Source: Aquila chrysaetos chrysaetos (Eukaryota; Chordata; Aves; Accipitriformes; Accipitridae). From it: a stretch of DNA of 64,000 nucleotides. The first letter of the stretch is position 1; every line of letters starts with the position of its first letter. Shown here piece by piece: positions 1-14,070 of this stretch. Location of the stretch: the NCBI RefSeq assembly GCF_900496995.4, contig NC_044012.1, positions 3,348,001-3,412,000 on the forward strand. The letters run 5' to 3'. A program made the position numbers and the translations under genes. The notes below the pieces were generated by a model. It saw only the letters and a program-made list of their open reading frames with translations, had not been told where the DNA came from and made no database searches.

Positions 1-1257
1 CCAGCAGGCTCCCAAGATGCAGAGATGTTTATAGGTACTGCCAGCACAACAGACCAAACCAGGATTCGGGTATCTTTCATCTCTGTGTTGCTTTAGAGCT
101 CATCCTAAAACCCTGGCTGGCTCGCAGGTGTAGGACTTCCCTGGCACGGTTCTGCTCAAGGAGTTGGGTGGGTTTGACAAACCTTTGTGAAAAAAATGCA
201 AAATAAAAGGATATGACATAACTGGTTTAGTTACCCTAGGTTAGTAATTAGTAAAGATACCATGTAGCCTCATATTGTGGTAAGAAATACATAATTAGTC
301 CGTGGAACTCACCACCACAAGACATCTCTGAAGCCGAAGCTTAATGATTTCAAACCCAGCCTGTAGGATTATGTGAACACGGTCGTGTTCAATTTGATTA
401 GTTTGGGAAAAAATCAAAACCACAGCAGTTTGGATGAAATGAAAGCCTACATGTTTTGGTGCAGGACTGAAACCTGAGCCAAAGGGCAGAAGGAAGACAG
501 GGAGATTTGTGACAGGTTATTCCATAACTTCCCAATTTGGGGTTTCTTCTTGGAAGTGAGATACCAGAGAACAGGAAAAACTGCTCCAATCCGGTTGAGA
601 AATTATCTAGGAACATGCAGACCTAAACTCCTTGGTTTCAAGAGGTAGAAAGACCTTCCTTGCTCTTTGGCTAACCTCCCGAGCAAAAACCATGGACATT
701 TGCTAATGCTTTTGCTTATCGCAGCCTTCCCCCATCAGCAGATCTCTGCCGCGCACTTCAACTTGAACTTGACCACAAGTCAACGGGAGGCCTTGATAGA
801 TAGACAGATATTTTTTGCGTGTCTTTTCAAGCCGGTTCCCTTCAACAGGTGTTTGCTGTGTCTGAGGTTACTTTGTTTATATAATCCTTGTTCCATTTGG
901 AAGGATGAAAAATATCACTCTGTTTTATTGTAAACAGACTTCGGTTCTCTTAAACACTAAAAGGAAAGGTTACCAGATTAGTCATAGGCTTCTCCCCCCC
1001 ACCACCACCACCTTGCTTTGCTCCCCCTTTGAAAAATGCCTGGGAGCCAGCAAACCTCCCCTCGCGCTGACGTCGGGGACCGTGGCGTGGCTGCTGGAGA
1101 GGGGTGAAGCCTCCGCGGGGCTCCAGCCCTGCGTGCTGCACCGTGCTCTGGACGAGGGGTGGTTTGCTACGTGGGGGGTCTTTGCGTGCCGCCTCAGTGC
1201 TGGCTATCAGTTTTCAAATACAAGCTTGGATGAGCGTCCAGGTTTTATCTTCCGTTT

Positions 1258-1355
1258 GCTGCCAACAATTCTCAATTTGATTTTTTTTCCTTTTTTTTTT
1301 TCCCTTGCTGCCAACAATCCTCATTTTGATTTTTTTTCCTTTTTTTTTTTCCCTC
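1258..1355. repeat. 49-bp tandem duplication
   Basis: Two copies of a unit starting GCTGCCAACAAT and ending in a T/C-rich stretch, at 1258-1306 and 1307-1355. They differ at a few bases, indicating a fairly recent duplication or polymerase slippage. Confidence 0.8.
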
Positions 1356-3678
1356 CCTTTTTTATTTTTTTTCTTGACAAGCATCCATGAGTGAAAGCTC
1401 CATCACGGAAAGACAATCTTTTATAATGACAGAAGCAGAGCCAGGGATCTGTGTCAAAGGGCTGAGATACTGCCTTGCTGAGAAAGCAGAGCAAGGGCTG
1501 GTCTGAGTTTGGTGTGTGTATAAGGTGCATTTGGAGAAGAGATGGGAAGGATGAAGCCCGCTGGGATAGGTGTGGGATGTAGAAAAACAGGCTGGCAGCC
1601 AGACCTGGGTGGTTTTACTGGGGTCCCAGTGACCCTAATGTAGACAGAGCTCCCCATGCCTTTCTGCAAGAGGCTGGCACGTGGCATGGCCATACCCCAA
1701 CACCAGGGCAGCCGGTCCCAGGGCTCAGGTTTCCCCCGGGCTCTGCAGAAAACCCCAGTAATGTGTATAAATGAGCTCTGTACAAATCCTGTGCTCGAGT
1801 CCTCGAGCTCGAAAGGGGCATGAGCATCTTGACAGGGCCTCCTAACATAAGGCATGTGTGCGTGAGCCATGCTATGAATCATCGGGGCCTGGAACGGAGC
1901 TTTATTTAGGATGCAGAGTCAGAGAAAATTCCACCCTTGCCCTGGGAGTAGGGGAAAGCAGGTGTTTTTTTCCATAAACTGTCCTTAGCCCTAAAGTTAA
2001 TGGCCATAAATTAAACAGGGGAGGGGAATAGCAGATGTTACTCTAGGAATCCACGTGCATGTGTCTGAAGGTGAAAGCTAAATATAGGGTTTGGGTTTTT
2101 TTTTTTTCTTTTTAAATCAAAATCCAAAGAAATGTCCGTACCTTTTTCCTTTCCGGCTGACAGTCAGGTCACACGTTTTCGAGAAGTCCACCTTTCCACC
2201 TTCCTCCCCTACTGACTCATCCATCAGCCCCATCATGGGTCTGGGCAGGCTGCAGGCATCCTGCTACCCCTGCTCCTCTCCCTCCCCTCATATTCTTGAC
2301 GAGATCTATTTTTTCCCTTTTTCCTAAAATCACCCAATGCCCCTTTTCCCAATCCCTCTCCTCCGTGAATCCCTGGTGAGGGTGCGCTGGGAGACAGGCA
2401 CCCACAAATGCCCAGACGCAGCCCCACTATTGCTGTCCCCACGTCCCCAGCATCCATATGGGGAAGGGCTGGTGGTGGCAAGGACACCCGGTGCCTCCTG
2501 TCCCCGCACCGGGTGTAGCTCAGCCCCGGTGGGACGCTTCCATCCCCGTCATCCCCTCCTGCCCTGGATACAGGCTGTGGTGCTGAGACAGTTTCCCCGG
2601 CCGGACCTCACCGGCATCTCACATGCTTTTGCCCCCCCCCCCTCCCCACGGCCGGTTTACCTAACGGCCTGTATAAACACAGGAAACGTGGTTATTTTCC
2701 AAAAAAAGAAAATCGGTGCACGGCTGTTTTGCAAGAGGCGGTCCAGCAGGCAAGACAGAGCTGATGGGGATGCGGGGGGGGGGGGACAGCAGGGGACACA
2801 GCCATGGACTGTCTCTGCTTAGCATCCCCATGATGGGGGGGGCACAAAAACTCCAGGGGAAGCATCTGAGGGCAGGATGAAGAGGCATTGCTGATGGGAC
2901 AGCATCTAAGTCCTACCTGGGTGGGTGGAGGGCTTTTGGGGCAGGTACGTGGGGTTTTGGGGAGTTGTTAGTTATTCAGATTGCCTGGTGGGCTGCATGA
3001 GCCCCTGGGCGAGGTGGGCTGCACATCCACTGTATAAATAAATGGGGAAACTGAGGCATGCTGGAGATGCATTACAGAAAGGGCAAAACAGCTCCGTTCC
3101 CCAGTGTTCCCCAGCCCCTGCCCTTGCTGGGTAGAACGGCAGCTCTTTGCTAAGCCAGCCAAGCCACACGTGCAAAAACCAGGCGCCCAGACGCCGGGGC
3201 GATGGGCTTGGTGTGTCCTCCTCTCCGGCTGCCCTCTGCCTATTGACAGATGTCTCACTGCGAGTGAATTTGGTTTAGATTTCTCCAGCCAAGATGATTT
3301 TGTGTCCTGCAAGGGGAGAAGGGGATGCTGCTAACCACAGAGATAGCTCACGCAGCACCATTTGGCCTAAGGTTCGTGCTCCGTGGCCACCTTGCCTTGG
3401 AAAAAGCTGTCCAAAGGACATTGCTTCAAGCTGGGCATTTCAGAGCACCCCCAAAACTCCTCGGCTTTGCAATTCCGTGTGAATTGCTTTAAATTGTTTC
3501 TTTGCAAATCGGGCCAAGGATACAGGACCACTGAGGTCCGCTTCTGGTGCTGGGGAGGGGGCATCTTCAGCTACTCCTTTGGACCTTATTTCCAGGTGCT
3601 TTTCTGAGTAGATCTGCCTCTTTCCCACACACTGTAACTCCCAGCTCCTCCAAAGCAAGCAGGAGGAAAGGAAGGGAG

Positions 3679-3712
3679 GAAAAAAAAAAAAAAAAAAAAA
3701 AAAAAGAAAAAG

Positions 3713-3743
<31 letters not shown>
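3679..3743. repeat. A-rich low-complexity tract
   Basis: About 65 bp of nearly pure A with occasional G. No mobile element body adjoins it in a recognisable form. Confidence 0.9.
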
Positions 3744-4501
3744 CAAAAGCCCTGGGGCTAAATTGAAGCCATTAGTAGCCTCGAACTGATGACAGCGCAA
3801 TAAATTACTAATTAACCTTCAGGGCGAGTTCAACACCTTGGGGATAAGTGTGAAAACATGGAGTAATAAGCCCTGACAAAGCCCGGGAGTGGCAGCTCCC
3901 GCCGGGCCGGGGCACGCAGCACTGCCTTCGCTTTAGGGGGGATTTCTGCGCCGGGTAGACCAGCAAAGTGGGGGCACCGGGCCTGGGACCTCGCCTGGCC
4001 TCAGTCCCAAGACCATAAAAAAAAATAACCGCATTTCTGCCTTGTTTTTGCAAAACTGCGTTTTACTCAGATGTCTGGTTTAGGGCAGCCACGCTTAAAA
4101 AAAAAAAAAAAAATATGCCACCCGCCTATGGGAAATGTCTTCAATTACAGAGAACAAGGGCTGGCTCTGGGGGATTTTGTTGCTGTTGTAATTGCACTGA
4201 CCGATCAGTGCCTCGGAATGACTTTTTGAGGGCAGGCGATTGCCATGAACCCCTTGGACAGCCCCGGGGGAGGTTTCTCCTGGAGCTGAGAGCAGCCCAG
4301 GCCTGGAGGGCTTTGCCCACGGGCGCTGGGGACGGGGCACCCAGCACCAAGCCCCCCTTGGCTGGTCTCTGCCCGTGGGGTGATTTACCCTTGCAGAGAT
4401 TTCGGCACAGAAATGCTTACAGTGATTAACGCTGTGCAATGCCGACCTGATTAGGTCAATCCACCTCATTAGGAGAGACGGTCATATATTGCAAAGGATT
4501 T

Positions 4502-4537
4502 TTTATATATATAAATATATACATATATATATATATG
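4502..4537. repeat. TA-rich microsatellite
   Basis: Alternating TA/TATA units with a few interruptions. Confidence 0.85.
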
Positions 4538-4656
4538 ACTGTGTTGCAAGAAGCGGAAGAAGATCATAATTACCCTAACCTGAGCCCAGTCTCTGCAGGT
4601 TTTCTGCGGTCGTTGTTTGGATTTTATTCTCCGGCAAGGGGGGGAAATGCAATCCT

Positions 4657-4665
4657 GACCACCCA
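4657..4665 (+). promoter_or_regulatory. GLI consensus site, distal
   Basis: Exact GACCACCCA, 28 kb upstream of FOXF1, next to AT-rich DNA. One exact match in the whole window would not be surprising, so this is a weak call. Confidence 0.25.
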
Positions 4666-7600
4666 TGAAGTGCATGGAGCTCTTGGAAATGTGAACGTGT
4701 TGGGGACGGGGAGCTGCGATCGCTGGGGACTGGGACGGGGCTGTGGCAGGGGACAATCCCCGCCTCTGTCCTGGGTGAAGATGAAGAGGCAACATGTGCC
4801 CGAGGCAGCAAAGGGCTGCAGGGCTCTTCCCACATCAGAAAAAAACCCCATGCAAACTTTCAGCTCTTGCGTGCCCTAAGGAGGAGCCCAAAGCCACCCC
4901 AATCTGTACAACCAAGAGCTCCAAGACCCCCCTCTCTTTTTAATTCTCCCCCCTGGTGCTGGGGCAAGTATTTGCAAGATTCATTCTTTGGCATCTTGCT
5001 GCTGATCAAGCAGGGGACTTTGCCAATAGTATTGCATCAAGGTCTTTTCAGCTGTAATGGTGTATGACATTTCTGAGACCAGATATGGCTCAACTAATCA
5101 TATTTTAATAGCCCTACCTTTTAGGAACGGACTGGCTCAGAGAGTACACGGTAATATTTTAATTTCTGAGTTCTGATGAGCATAATTTTGAGCAGGTATT
5201 CAGTTTCTGTATGTTATAAATCGTGCTCCCAGATGTTCAATGCCAACGGGCTATAAAGAGCAACTGCACAAATATAATATTTAATACCGAATGTCAGTTT
5301 GGGTGTTCTACTCAATTTCCTGGAAAGATCTTTAAACTTGTCTTATTTAGCTTGAATACCCAATCAGTTCCATACTCCAGCCCGAGCTATGTAATTCCGC
5401 ATAACTAAGTTCTCTAATTTCTGAGATGCAAATGTAGAGCAGATGTAAAAGGGGAGTGGAGGGAAGGGGGGATGTTCCTGTGCTTTCAGCAGCGCTGGTT
5501 ATCAGTGCTGGTTGGATCGGAGAGGGAAAGGGCTGTCAGGTTTTGCAAAAAGTGCAGACCCTGCATGCTTTGGACGCTAACCGAGGGCTCTTGGGGAGGC
5601 GGTGGGTCAACCAGATGGCTGTAGCCCTGAGTAGCCAGCTCATAGTGGGAATAAATGGTGGACCTGTCCTGCTAGCAAAGCCCCATCCCATTAAATGAGC
5701 CTGAGCTATCACAGAGGCTGAAAGGAGCACTGAGATTTCAGGGGACTGAGGATAAAGGTGAGCTTACGGCTTTCTTGGTAGCGGGATGGGACAGGGAAGG
5801 ACCTGTAGTTCTCTGAGGTAGACAGACTCGCTTCTTGCTCGTTGCCCTGTTGTCCCACATGATGTTCCTCTCTTGGTCTGCGGCCATCAGTTATCTCATC
5901 ACCTACAAGTAACCTCTTTGGTGGGCTGAAAACATCTGCAATTGCTGCCCATACAGCTCCCCAGTGCCCTGGTGTTACTCGTGCGATGGGAATCAGTAAC
6001 AGCAGAAGAAAGACACTTTCCTTCCTCGGAGCCCTGGCTCCTGCCAGCCCACAGCTGTCCCCTCTGCAGACACCACAGCTCTGGTCCAGACGGTTCGTGC
6101 AACAAACCCAACACAGTTCCCCGCCAGTCCACGTGGGACAAAATCAGGGCTGTGGAGGAGTCCCGAGGGAGTAGGAGTAGACAGGCCACCCAGTCTAAGG
6201 GCTCACTGGTCTGGCAGAGGGCAAGGGAGGGGCATAACCCCTGTAGCAGCCCCCACGGGCGCTCCCAGGGCTCGAAACTTAGCAGCTGCCACTCGCAGCG
6301 CTATCCATCACCACGGGCTCTTTGAGCGCAGTGAAGTTATTTGACCTTTTTTCTGCTTTAAAAAGAAATACAATAAAAATGCGATTCTGGCTGCAGCTTC
6401 TAAAGCAGAACTGACCAAATACCATATATAGTATCAACTAAGGACAGCCACAGACTTCCTTCCATCTTCTTAAGCCATCCCCCTTCCTACAGCACTATCC
6501 AAGTTGCATTAATCATGGGCTTCTTCAGAGTAAACGGCATTAATCTGCCCTCTCGCCATTTCCCTGGTGTTTTGCAGCAAATCTTGGATGCATGCGGGAT
6601 CCTGTGCATCTCGCAGGCTCGGTGGTGATATGCTGCAAAGGAAACGGTAGCTATTTCTATCAGGTCGAGCCTCACAGTGTTTCCTGCTCCTCCGAGCAGA
6701 TCAGTCCCAGGTGGTCAGAGCCCCACGCACACTTAGGTCAAAAATGCTCACTTTCTCCATGCTTACTTGCCAAAAATAAAAATCTCTTGCTGAGTGACCC
6801 ATCCTACTTCTTTGGTTTAAAGATGTCAGCAGCTTCAAAGGCTGCTCCTGCGCCCTGGGCTTTGGGCATTTGTTCTGAAAAAGCTCAGAAAGAGCTTCAG
6901 AAATTGAGCTGGGTGAGTGTTTCTAGCTACCTGTCAGCATCTTTGACTCCCTGGGAGTTTCTTCCTTGTCTTGTTCCCAAATGTGTTTGCCAAAGGACTC
7001 CTTGCAGATGTTCTCAGTGTTAAGCAGATATGTGTAATGGAATGCATGTATTCATAAACCAGTAGAAAAAAAACCAAAGCCTCTGTGCTTTATCTAAGCT
7101 AATCACAGTCTTTCTCTCACATGGGGGATATAGGTCCTTCATGTCATGTCCTAGTATCGCTATAAACAATACTCTTCAAAATGTCTTTTTCTCTTCTTTT
7201 TATTTTAATGGGAGAACTACTTATGTATTCTGCCACATGAAAGTAGATTTGCCTTCATTTGTGGCCATGCTGATTACAAAGCCTTGGAGATCTTTAATTA
7301 AATCGCTTGGGTTTTGTGTATTTCCTTCAAAGAAAACCATCAAAAAAGCATTTGTGACTCATTAAAATTATAACAGTGACGCTATCATCTTTGCCTTCTT
7401 ATTTTACTTATTTTGATCAAAACCTCTGCGTGCCACGCATACCTTTAACAGCTCGTGAGTGTGCATCCCTCCTGCACGGGGAAGAGGATGAGGATGCTCC
7501 CCAGCAGTGCTGAGGTATGGCTGGCCTTGGCATCTGTCAAGGGGAACCATGCACACCTCTAGCTGGTTTATCGCTCCGCTGAAAGCCACAAAGTCAAGAC

Positions 7601-10600
7601 ATTTTACACATATTCAGAGCCAAAGCCCAGGAGTGACTAGAATATGCACAGAATTTATTCTGGACATATCCTTATCATTGGGGTGTCCTGAAAGCTGTTG
7701 CATGTTGCAGTCAGCACACTTGTACTGTCCTCTCTTGCTCCAAATTGTTCTGCAGAGGGTTTATCTCTTGCCCTTTCTCCTTTTTTTTTAAGAGCAACAG
7801 AGCCCTGGCAAGGTAATTCAGTGTCTGCATCGCCTGCTCTGGCCCTGCCACCAGGTGAATAACTGGCTATATCGTTGGACATGGTCACATATGTTAACCG
7901 TGCTGAGGTTTTTGTTCTCTTTTTTTTTTTTTACCCTCTCCATTATGTCAGCACATGCAACTTCTTTAGACAAGAGATGGGGCTCATTCACTCCTGCAGG
8001 GACACTGCAGCCCAGCAGATAACGGATGCCACGACAGCCCCCAGCAAAGGATAACATCAGAGTTACAAGCTTTCTGGGGCGATTAATCCCAGGAAAACTA
8101 GCCATGCCCTATGACATGGAACTGTGCCACTGTGAGGAGCCATCCAGCCTCCTGAGGCAGAGATCTCTTCTTAAAGAGAGAAGTTACCTTGGAGAAAGAC
8201 CAGAAATGAAAGAAAGGCTTTTAGGAGCACTGCGATAGGGATGAGAAAAGGGCTACCTCCCACCCATGGTAATCTGGGACACTCTGTGGGTTATGTGTTA
8301 AGGGCAGACATGCCCTGAGTTATTCTCCTTAAGACAGGGTCAGGATATTCCCCTGCTGTTGTTCCTAATGAAGATGCAGCAGAGATCCCTTCATTTTTGC
8401 GTGAGGTTCAGGGTAGGTCTGGCTGCAAACTGGATGGGACCATGAGGGGGTTACCCAGCTGATCCCACAGATCCCAGCTGTGGGAGAAATCGCAGAGGGG
8501 CTTCGCAACTAGGCAGGTTTAATTTATCAAAGCTTGAGGACACCCTAAAACCACATTACTCATTTGTCCAAGGTCCTTGCAGGACTCTTCATCTGTCGTG
8601 GCCTCAAAAGCCACCCTTCACACGATCGTGTCTGAGTGGTGGGATGGAGTGACACATCCCTTTTCCTACTGCTGCTTCCACTTACTGGGGCTGGGGAGAA
8701 AGCAGTCCTGGCCCCAACGCTGTCGCACGGATGGTGATTGCCACGAGCACGCGTTTCCTTGTGTTTGGTTTCCGATACTGCGGGACATCCCTGTTGCCTG
8801 GCGAGTGGCATGTGGGTATAATCAGTCTCAGGCAATTTATTTTTACTACCCTGTGTAAACACTGTGCTGGAATTGTCACTGTGATTTAGGAGGTGCAAGA
8901 TTTTTCTGTTAGTGATTTTTTTTTCTTTTTTTTTTTTCTTTTTTTTCTTGACACCTTCCACTCCATCTCTGGAACGACCCTTCGTGAGCAGCTTTCACCT
9001 AGGATTTCCCTAGTGATGGAACATGCTCTTGAAGTCTGAGCTCTGTCTCTCCAGGCTTCCCTAGATGCTCTCTTGGAGACTGCAAGAAGGAGAGGACAAA
9101 ATTACCTTTCTCTTTTGCCCAGCAACCATTTTGTGCACTGAAAATAGAAGTATCATTTTAAATGAGCCGCTCAGAGAGACATAATCACCCAGATACAGAT
9201 GAAATCACTTAAAAATTTTGAAACTGGCAACCTCATATATTTTAATTATAGACTACAGTGATATTCTGCTGAAAGCAATTATGTTGTAGCTCTTCCCCCA
9301 CACACAGGCAGTCCCAGTTGTGCTCCACAAAGACTAGCAGTTAAGCATATAAGGCATCATGTATGGTTTTTTTTTTTTAAATCCCTTTTTTTCAATGCCT
9401 TGAAATAAGGCAAGAGATCCACTGTTCTGGACATGCCCTTATTGCATATACGTGGGGTGCATTTAGGTAGGCGAATGTAGGTACGTTGATTGCAGCAGCA
9501 GAAACACGTATCTGCCATGAGAACAACTTTTTTCCCCCACTTTTTGAATGGCCTCTTGTTTTTGCTATGAAAATGGCCGTCCCTGCTTCGTCAGTACTTT
9601 TTAAACTTGCCACGGCCAGAAAAGATACTTCTGTTTAAAATCAGAGAAACGATCCACTAAAAAGCTTCAAATGAAAGATATCTATTTCACCGGGTTGGAC
9701 TGGCCAACAAGCGTGGCTTGCTGAAATGTGGTCGAGACACTCAGATACAGTTCATGCTACTGATACCCCTTGCTCTCCCTTCAAAATTAGCCCAGATGAA
9801 TGGGGCCTTTTGTAGTGAGGAAAGAAACGGGCAGAAATCACAATAATCTCTTTCTAGCCAGGCCTCTGTAGCACGGGGTGAGTCAACGGCTCTGCCTAGT
9901 GCTGGAGAAGAAGGAAAACAGCAATTTCTCAGCGGTTTCCTTGGCATGTTGGAAACTGAAGGCGATCTTCTCGCACGCAGCTCGTTGCACCTCGGGCCGG
10001 TTGCTCCCGTTGACTCCGTTCCAGCCATTCAAGCGCTGCAGGGCTGCGGACCGTAAATCGCATCCTTCACAGCCCAGCACCGTGGCCGAGCAGGTTTGTC
10101 CTGGCCTGGCACCTTGGTACGCCTCGGGTGGTGGGAGGTGGTAGGCATCTTCTGGCTTTGGAGCATGGTGACTTTCGACTTTTCCGTGCACGCTTCCCGG
10201 GCCAAAGCCTTTGCTCTCGGTGAGAAGTTATACTTCTTTCCTGTTATTCTAAAACTAAGTACTTTGCACATTTGGGAAGTATTATTAAGTAATAGTCTGA
10301 GTGACGGTCTGTGGTTGGAGTTAATTTCTTCCAGTTCTCAAAGTGTCTAATTACACTTTCTTCAATGCTAACTGTACAGATTGTTTCAAATGTGCAAAGA
10401 CCTCTTGTTTAAATTAAAAAAAAAAAAAAAAAGAAAGAAAACCTTCAGTTCATCCCTTTGGATTGAAGGTCTGGGACTAGAGGCATAACCTAAATGTCTT
10501 CTGACTTCAGCACCATTCGTGGTTCTGGACATGTTTCCCCAAGTACCCTTGAAAGAATAAAAACCAACAGGCCAGATGCTACCTCGTGTAAATCCAGATC

Positions 10601-12061
10601 GTCCCTTTTATACAGTTCAAATATTCCCCAGCTTAAAGCTAGGTCTGTCTTTAAATTAGACCCACGCCAACTGAAGGCATGGTAGGCAAACATAGGCAAC
10701 CCCATTTTAAGCAGTTGTGCCCCAATTCACTTGCAAACCCAGTGGTGGGGATGCCGTGACTGGCTGCCTGTTCCTAGTCCAGGGCGATGCAAAGTGAAGT
10801 GGGCACTGGAAAAGGGCTTCAAGCTGATGTGTTTCACCGCAGAGCTGGGGCAGAGTAGAAGAACATACATGGGATCTCTGGCACATTGGCTGAAAACAGT
10901 GATTTAGTAAGCCACCGTAATTTGGTTGTGTTTAGAGATCGTTTGAGCCTTCATTTAATGGTTGATGGAAGAGCAACACAGCTTTTACATGGAGACGTCT
11001 CTCAGAAGGAAAAACTCTATTTGGAGGCACATTTTCACCTCTTTGCTGTGGCCGGTTTAGAAAAACAAACATATCCTGCAGCTGATTTTTCCGATTACAG
11101 TTTAAAATGCATTAGACGGGTGGCAGGGGAGAGACAAGAGGGGCAGAGCCACCCGTGGGGCTGTGAGAAAAGCCAGTGATGCACATCACCCTTCAGAGCC
11201 CAAGGGAAAAGCTCCAAGAGGGCACCAAGAGCTTGGTTGTGCTCACAACTGCTGCTGACCAGCACATCAGCCTCAATTCAGGCTGATCACAAGTTTTTTT
11301 TGTCAGTCTTTGCCTTTGGCCATGCTCAAAATAAGGTTTTCGTGGTTATCAGATCTTCTTCCCATTGTCAGACCACGGAGGGAGGGGAAAAATAACATGG
11401 AGAATTGGCGAGAGTGGGTAAGATGGGCATCCAGCTCACGGCAATGCACGGGGCTTTGTTTTGCGCGGGTGGTTTCACGCGATAGCCTGGGCTGATGCTG
11501 CTGATTCGGTCGCTGTGGTCATGGACTTCTCTGAGGGGTGGACACGTTCAATTTGAATGGTGGCCTACAGGACTAAAGGTGGTATCCTTCGAGACTGGGT
11601 GAGTTCACGTTGTGATTTATTTTTCTTTCCTGGGGTTTGTGACTGAATCAGACGGGAAAGAGGAAGTGAAGGTTTGTTCTTTCTAAAGATTTATTTCGTT
11701 ACATCTGCAACAAGTCAAGAAGAGAACAGGGTAGAAAGGCTTTTGGTTTTGGGCCTGGAACAAAGCTCAGTACTTGAGATAAACAAATGGGGGGAAAGGA
11801 ATTATCAAAGAAAGAGCTGGCCACAGACTTTGTTATGAGCTTTACTGTAACAAGCTGAGAAACTTTGGTAACTTAAACCAAACTGAAAGCGGACTGGACT
11901 TGCAGGGTAAAAGGAAAAGCAGATGATTGAGGTACCTCGAGGAAGAAAATGTTCTGTCTGTCTGCCTGCCTATCCATCTCTCTTACGTTGCTGTTATATG
12001 TGGAGCTACTTGACATTGAAAATATCACAAGCTTTGGATTAGATGACCCAGCAGATTTCTC

Positions 12062-12410
12062 AGGTGTGTGAGTTGCCCTGCCATTGACTTTGATAGCCAT
12101 GAACAAGCTCTGTTGACTCATCCACCAAATGAAGCGGTGGTGCTCTCTTCGTTTTTACAACAAGCACTAAGATGCCTAAGTACAAGACAAAATGTAGGTA
12201 CTGCTGTGGCCAGGCATTGCGTACCAGTGTGTTTTACCTGCCAGGTGTGATGTGTGATTATACACACAGCCAGAAAGCTACATCTACACACAAGACTTCT
12301 CTGAGTTGGCTGCAAAATTTGCAAGTATTCTATTGCAAGTGATTTTCAAAAAACGTTGCAGAACAGCAGTGACACCTTGTCCAAGTTCCCACTTTGGTAA
12401 GCAGGTGTGA
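12062..12410. promoter_or_regulatory. Cluster of T-box half-sites
   Basis: AGGTGTGT at 12062-12069, AGGTGTGA at 12243-12250, TGACACCT (reverse AGGTGTCA) at 12370-12377 and AGGTGTGA at 12403-12410. Four half-sites within 350 bp is more than expected by chance for 8-mers. Confidence 0.35.
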
Positions 12411-14070
12411 ATAATTCCTACCTAGTGCTCAGGCCAGAATAGGAGCTGAATTACTTCATGTAGGTCAGCAGAGATGGTGAAAAACAACAAAAGATCTGAG
12501 AGATACAGCATTTGTTAAAAGAACAGCATTTATTTCTCTGTGGGGGGGAAAAAAAAGGGAGAAATGATGAAGCCTTCATTTCCACAGTGTTAAATTAACA
12601 ACAGCAAAAACCACTCAAAAGAATAAACTGCATGTTAAGTAAATTTAAAAGAATTACTGTAAAATGAATGCCAGCTTGCTTTTCTAGTGCTTGCAAATCC
12701 CGAGTCACCAAATCCCTTATAGCACCTCCTAAAAAGCTTAGAGGAGCGTGCCAGTTGCAGCTACCCTCCACACATCCTTAGGACCGTAGTGTCCCTCTTA
12801 GGAGGTCCATGCCTCGGGCTCTCGACAGGAAAGATAACCCCTCCAGAAAGCAGCTCACCACACCCCAGGTCTGACAACATTTACCAGTTACCTGTGCTGA
12901 GTACTCTTTATCTCACTGATACCCTATCAGCCCTGTTCAGGGCAAGATGAGATAGCAAAGTGGCACAATTAGCAGTAATTAGCCTGTTCTGTGGTGGTTC
13001 CCGGGATGGAACAGGTCCATGTCTGCTGGTCCTCCAGAGAAGCTGGTGGGGTTGGGTGGCCATTGACCTGGTAGCCAGGATGGGGTTTGTGCTGCCGGTT
13101 CCCTTTTATTGCTGTGCGTGATGGGGCTGGGTTTAGGGGCAGAGCCCCCCGGGGAAATGGGAGGATGATGAAGGTGCCTCCACCCTGGGGTGGGAGGGTA
13201 CGTGGGAGGCTCACAACTCCGCACAGATTTACAGGCAAGCCACCCCATGGCACTGTAGAGCCATTGGTCTTACTAAAACTGGCCCCGCTGATCTTGCACG
13301 TGATGGTCCATGACCATAAACCACCTTGCTAGGACCTGCTGCTCCTCACTGGGCTGCCCGAGATGAGGAAATCTCGGTCTGGTGGGAAATTTGAAGAACT
13401 GGAAAACATGAGTCCCTCTAATACAGTGATACTTTGGGTTTTCTAAAGAAACGAAACCCTTGAGATGACCCAGTCATCAGTACATCCTACAGAAGAAGAG
13501 GAGAAAGCCTCAATAAAGATGAGGTTTGGGTTATTTCATGCACACACAGGCTGATTTGCATGGCAGCCTATCTCAGTTGCCCAGGGCTGGGGAGGGTTGC
13601 CCCAATTCCTTGCCCCAAAAGTTGGCTTTGCCTATGCTTTCTAAGCACTCATCCTTGAGGTGAGGGTTGTCCTGTCTCCGACCCACAGGTCAGTCCTGCA
13701 GCGTGGTCAGGGATGTCCTCCCTCGTCCTGCACGCACACGGCTCGTGCACGGTTAAAGCCCCTGTGCATGACATCTCCAAATTAACGGGTTGGCCATGAC
13801 AGTCATTGGTGTTGCTGGCCAGAAACCTGTAAAGCAGAAGGGAAATGGTTTTGGTGGCAGAACTACAAATACTCAGTAAAGCACAGCTTGTTTCGGTGCT
13901 TTTTTATGTGGTTCTGTGCTGATTTTTCGTCCCTTAATTCACAGCAGAAGTGAAGCAGAGTGTAGCAGAGATTGAGCATGAATCCTTTGCGCTTGGTTAA
14001 TGGGAACAATTACAGAAGTTTCTTCTTTTTCTTTTGCCAAGCTGTGATATGAAATCATTTGCTGGGTTCC

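Larger units (their letters stand above)
1..12000. other. FOXF1 distal upstream flank, no gene seen
   Basis: Many short ORFs occur on both strands, but none resembles a known protein or has splice-supported partners. The segment holds simple repeats and a 49-bp tandem duplication, and scattered AT-rich blocks (around 3770-3880, 4380-4560 and 5070-5420) that look less random than their surroundings and could be regulatory. That last point is an impression, not a test. Confidence 0.7.
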
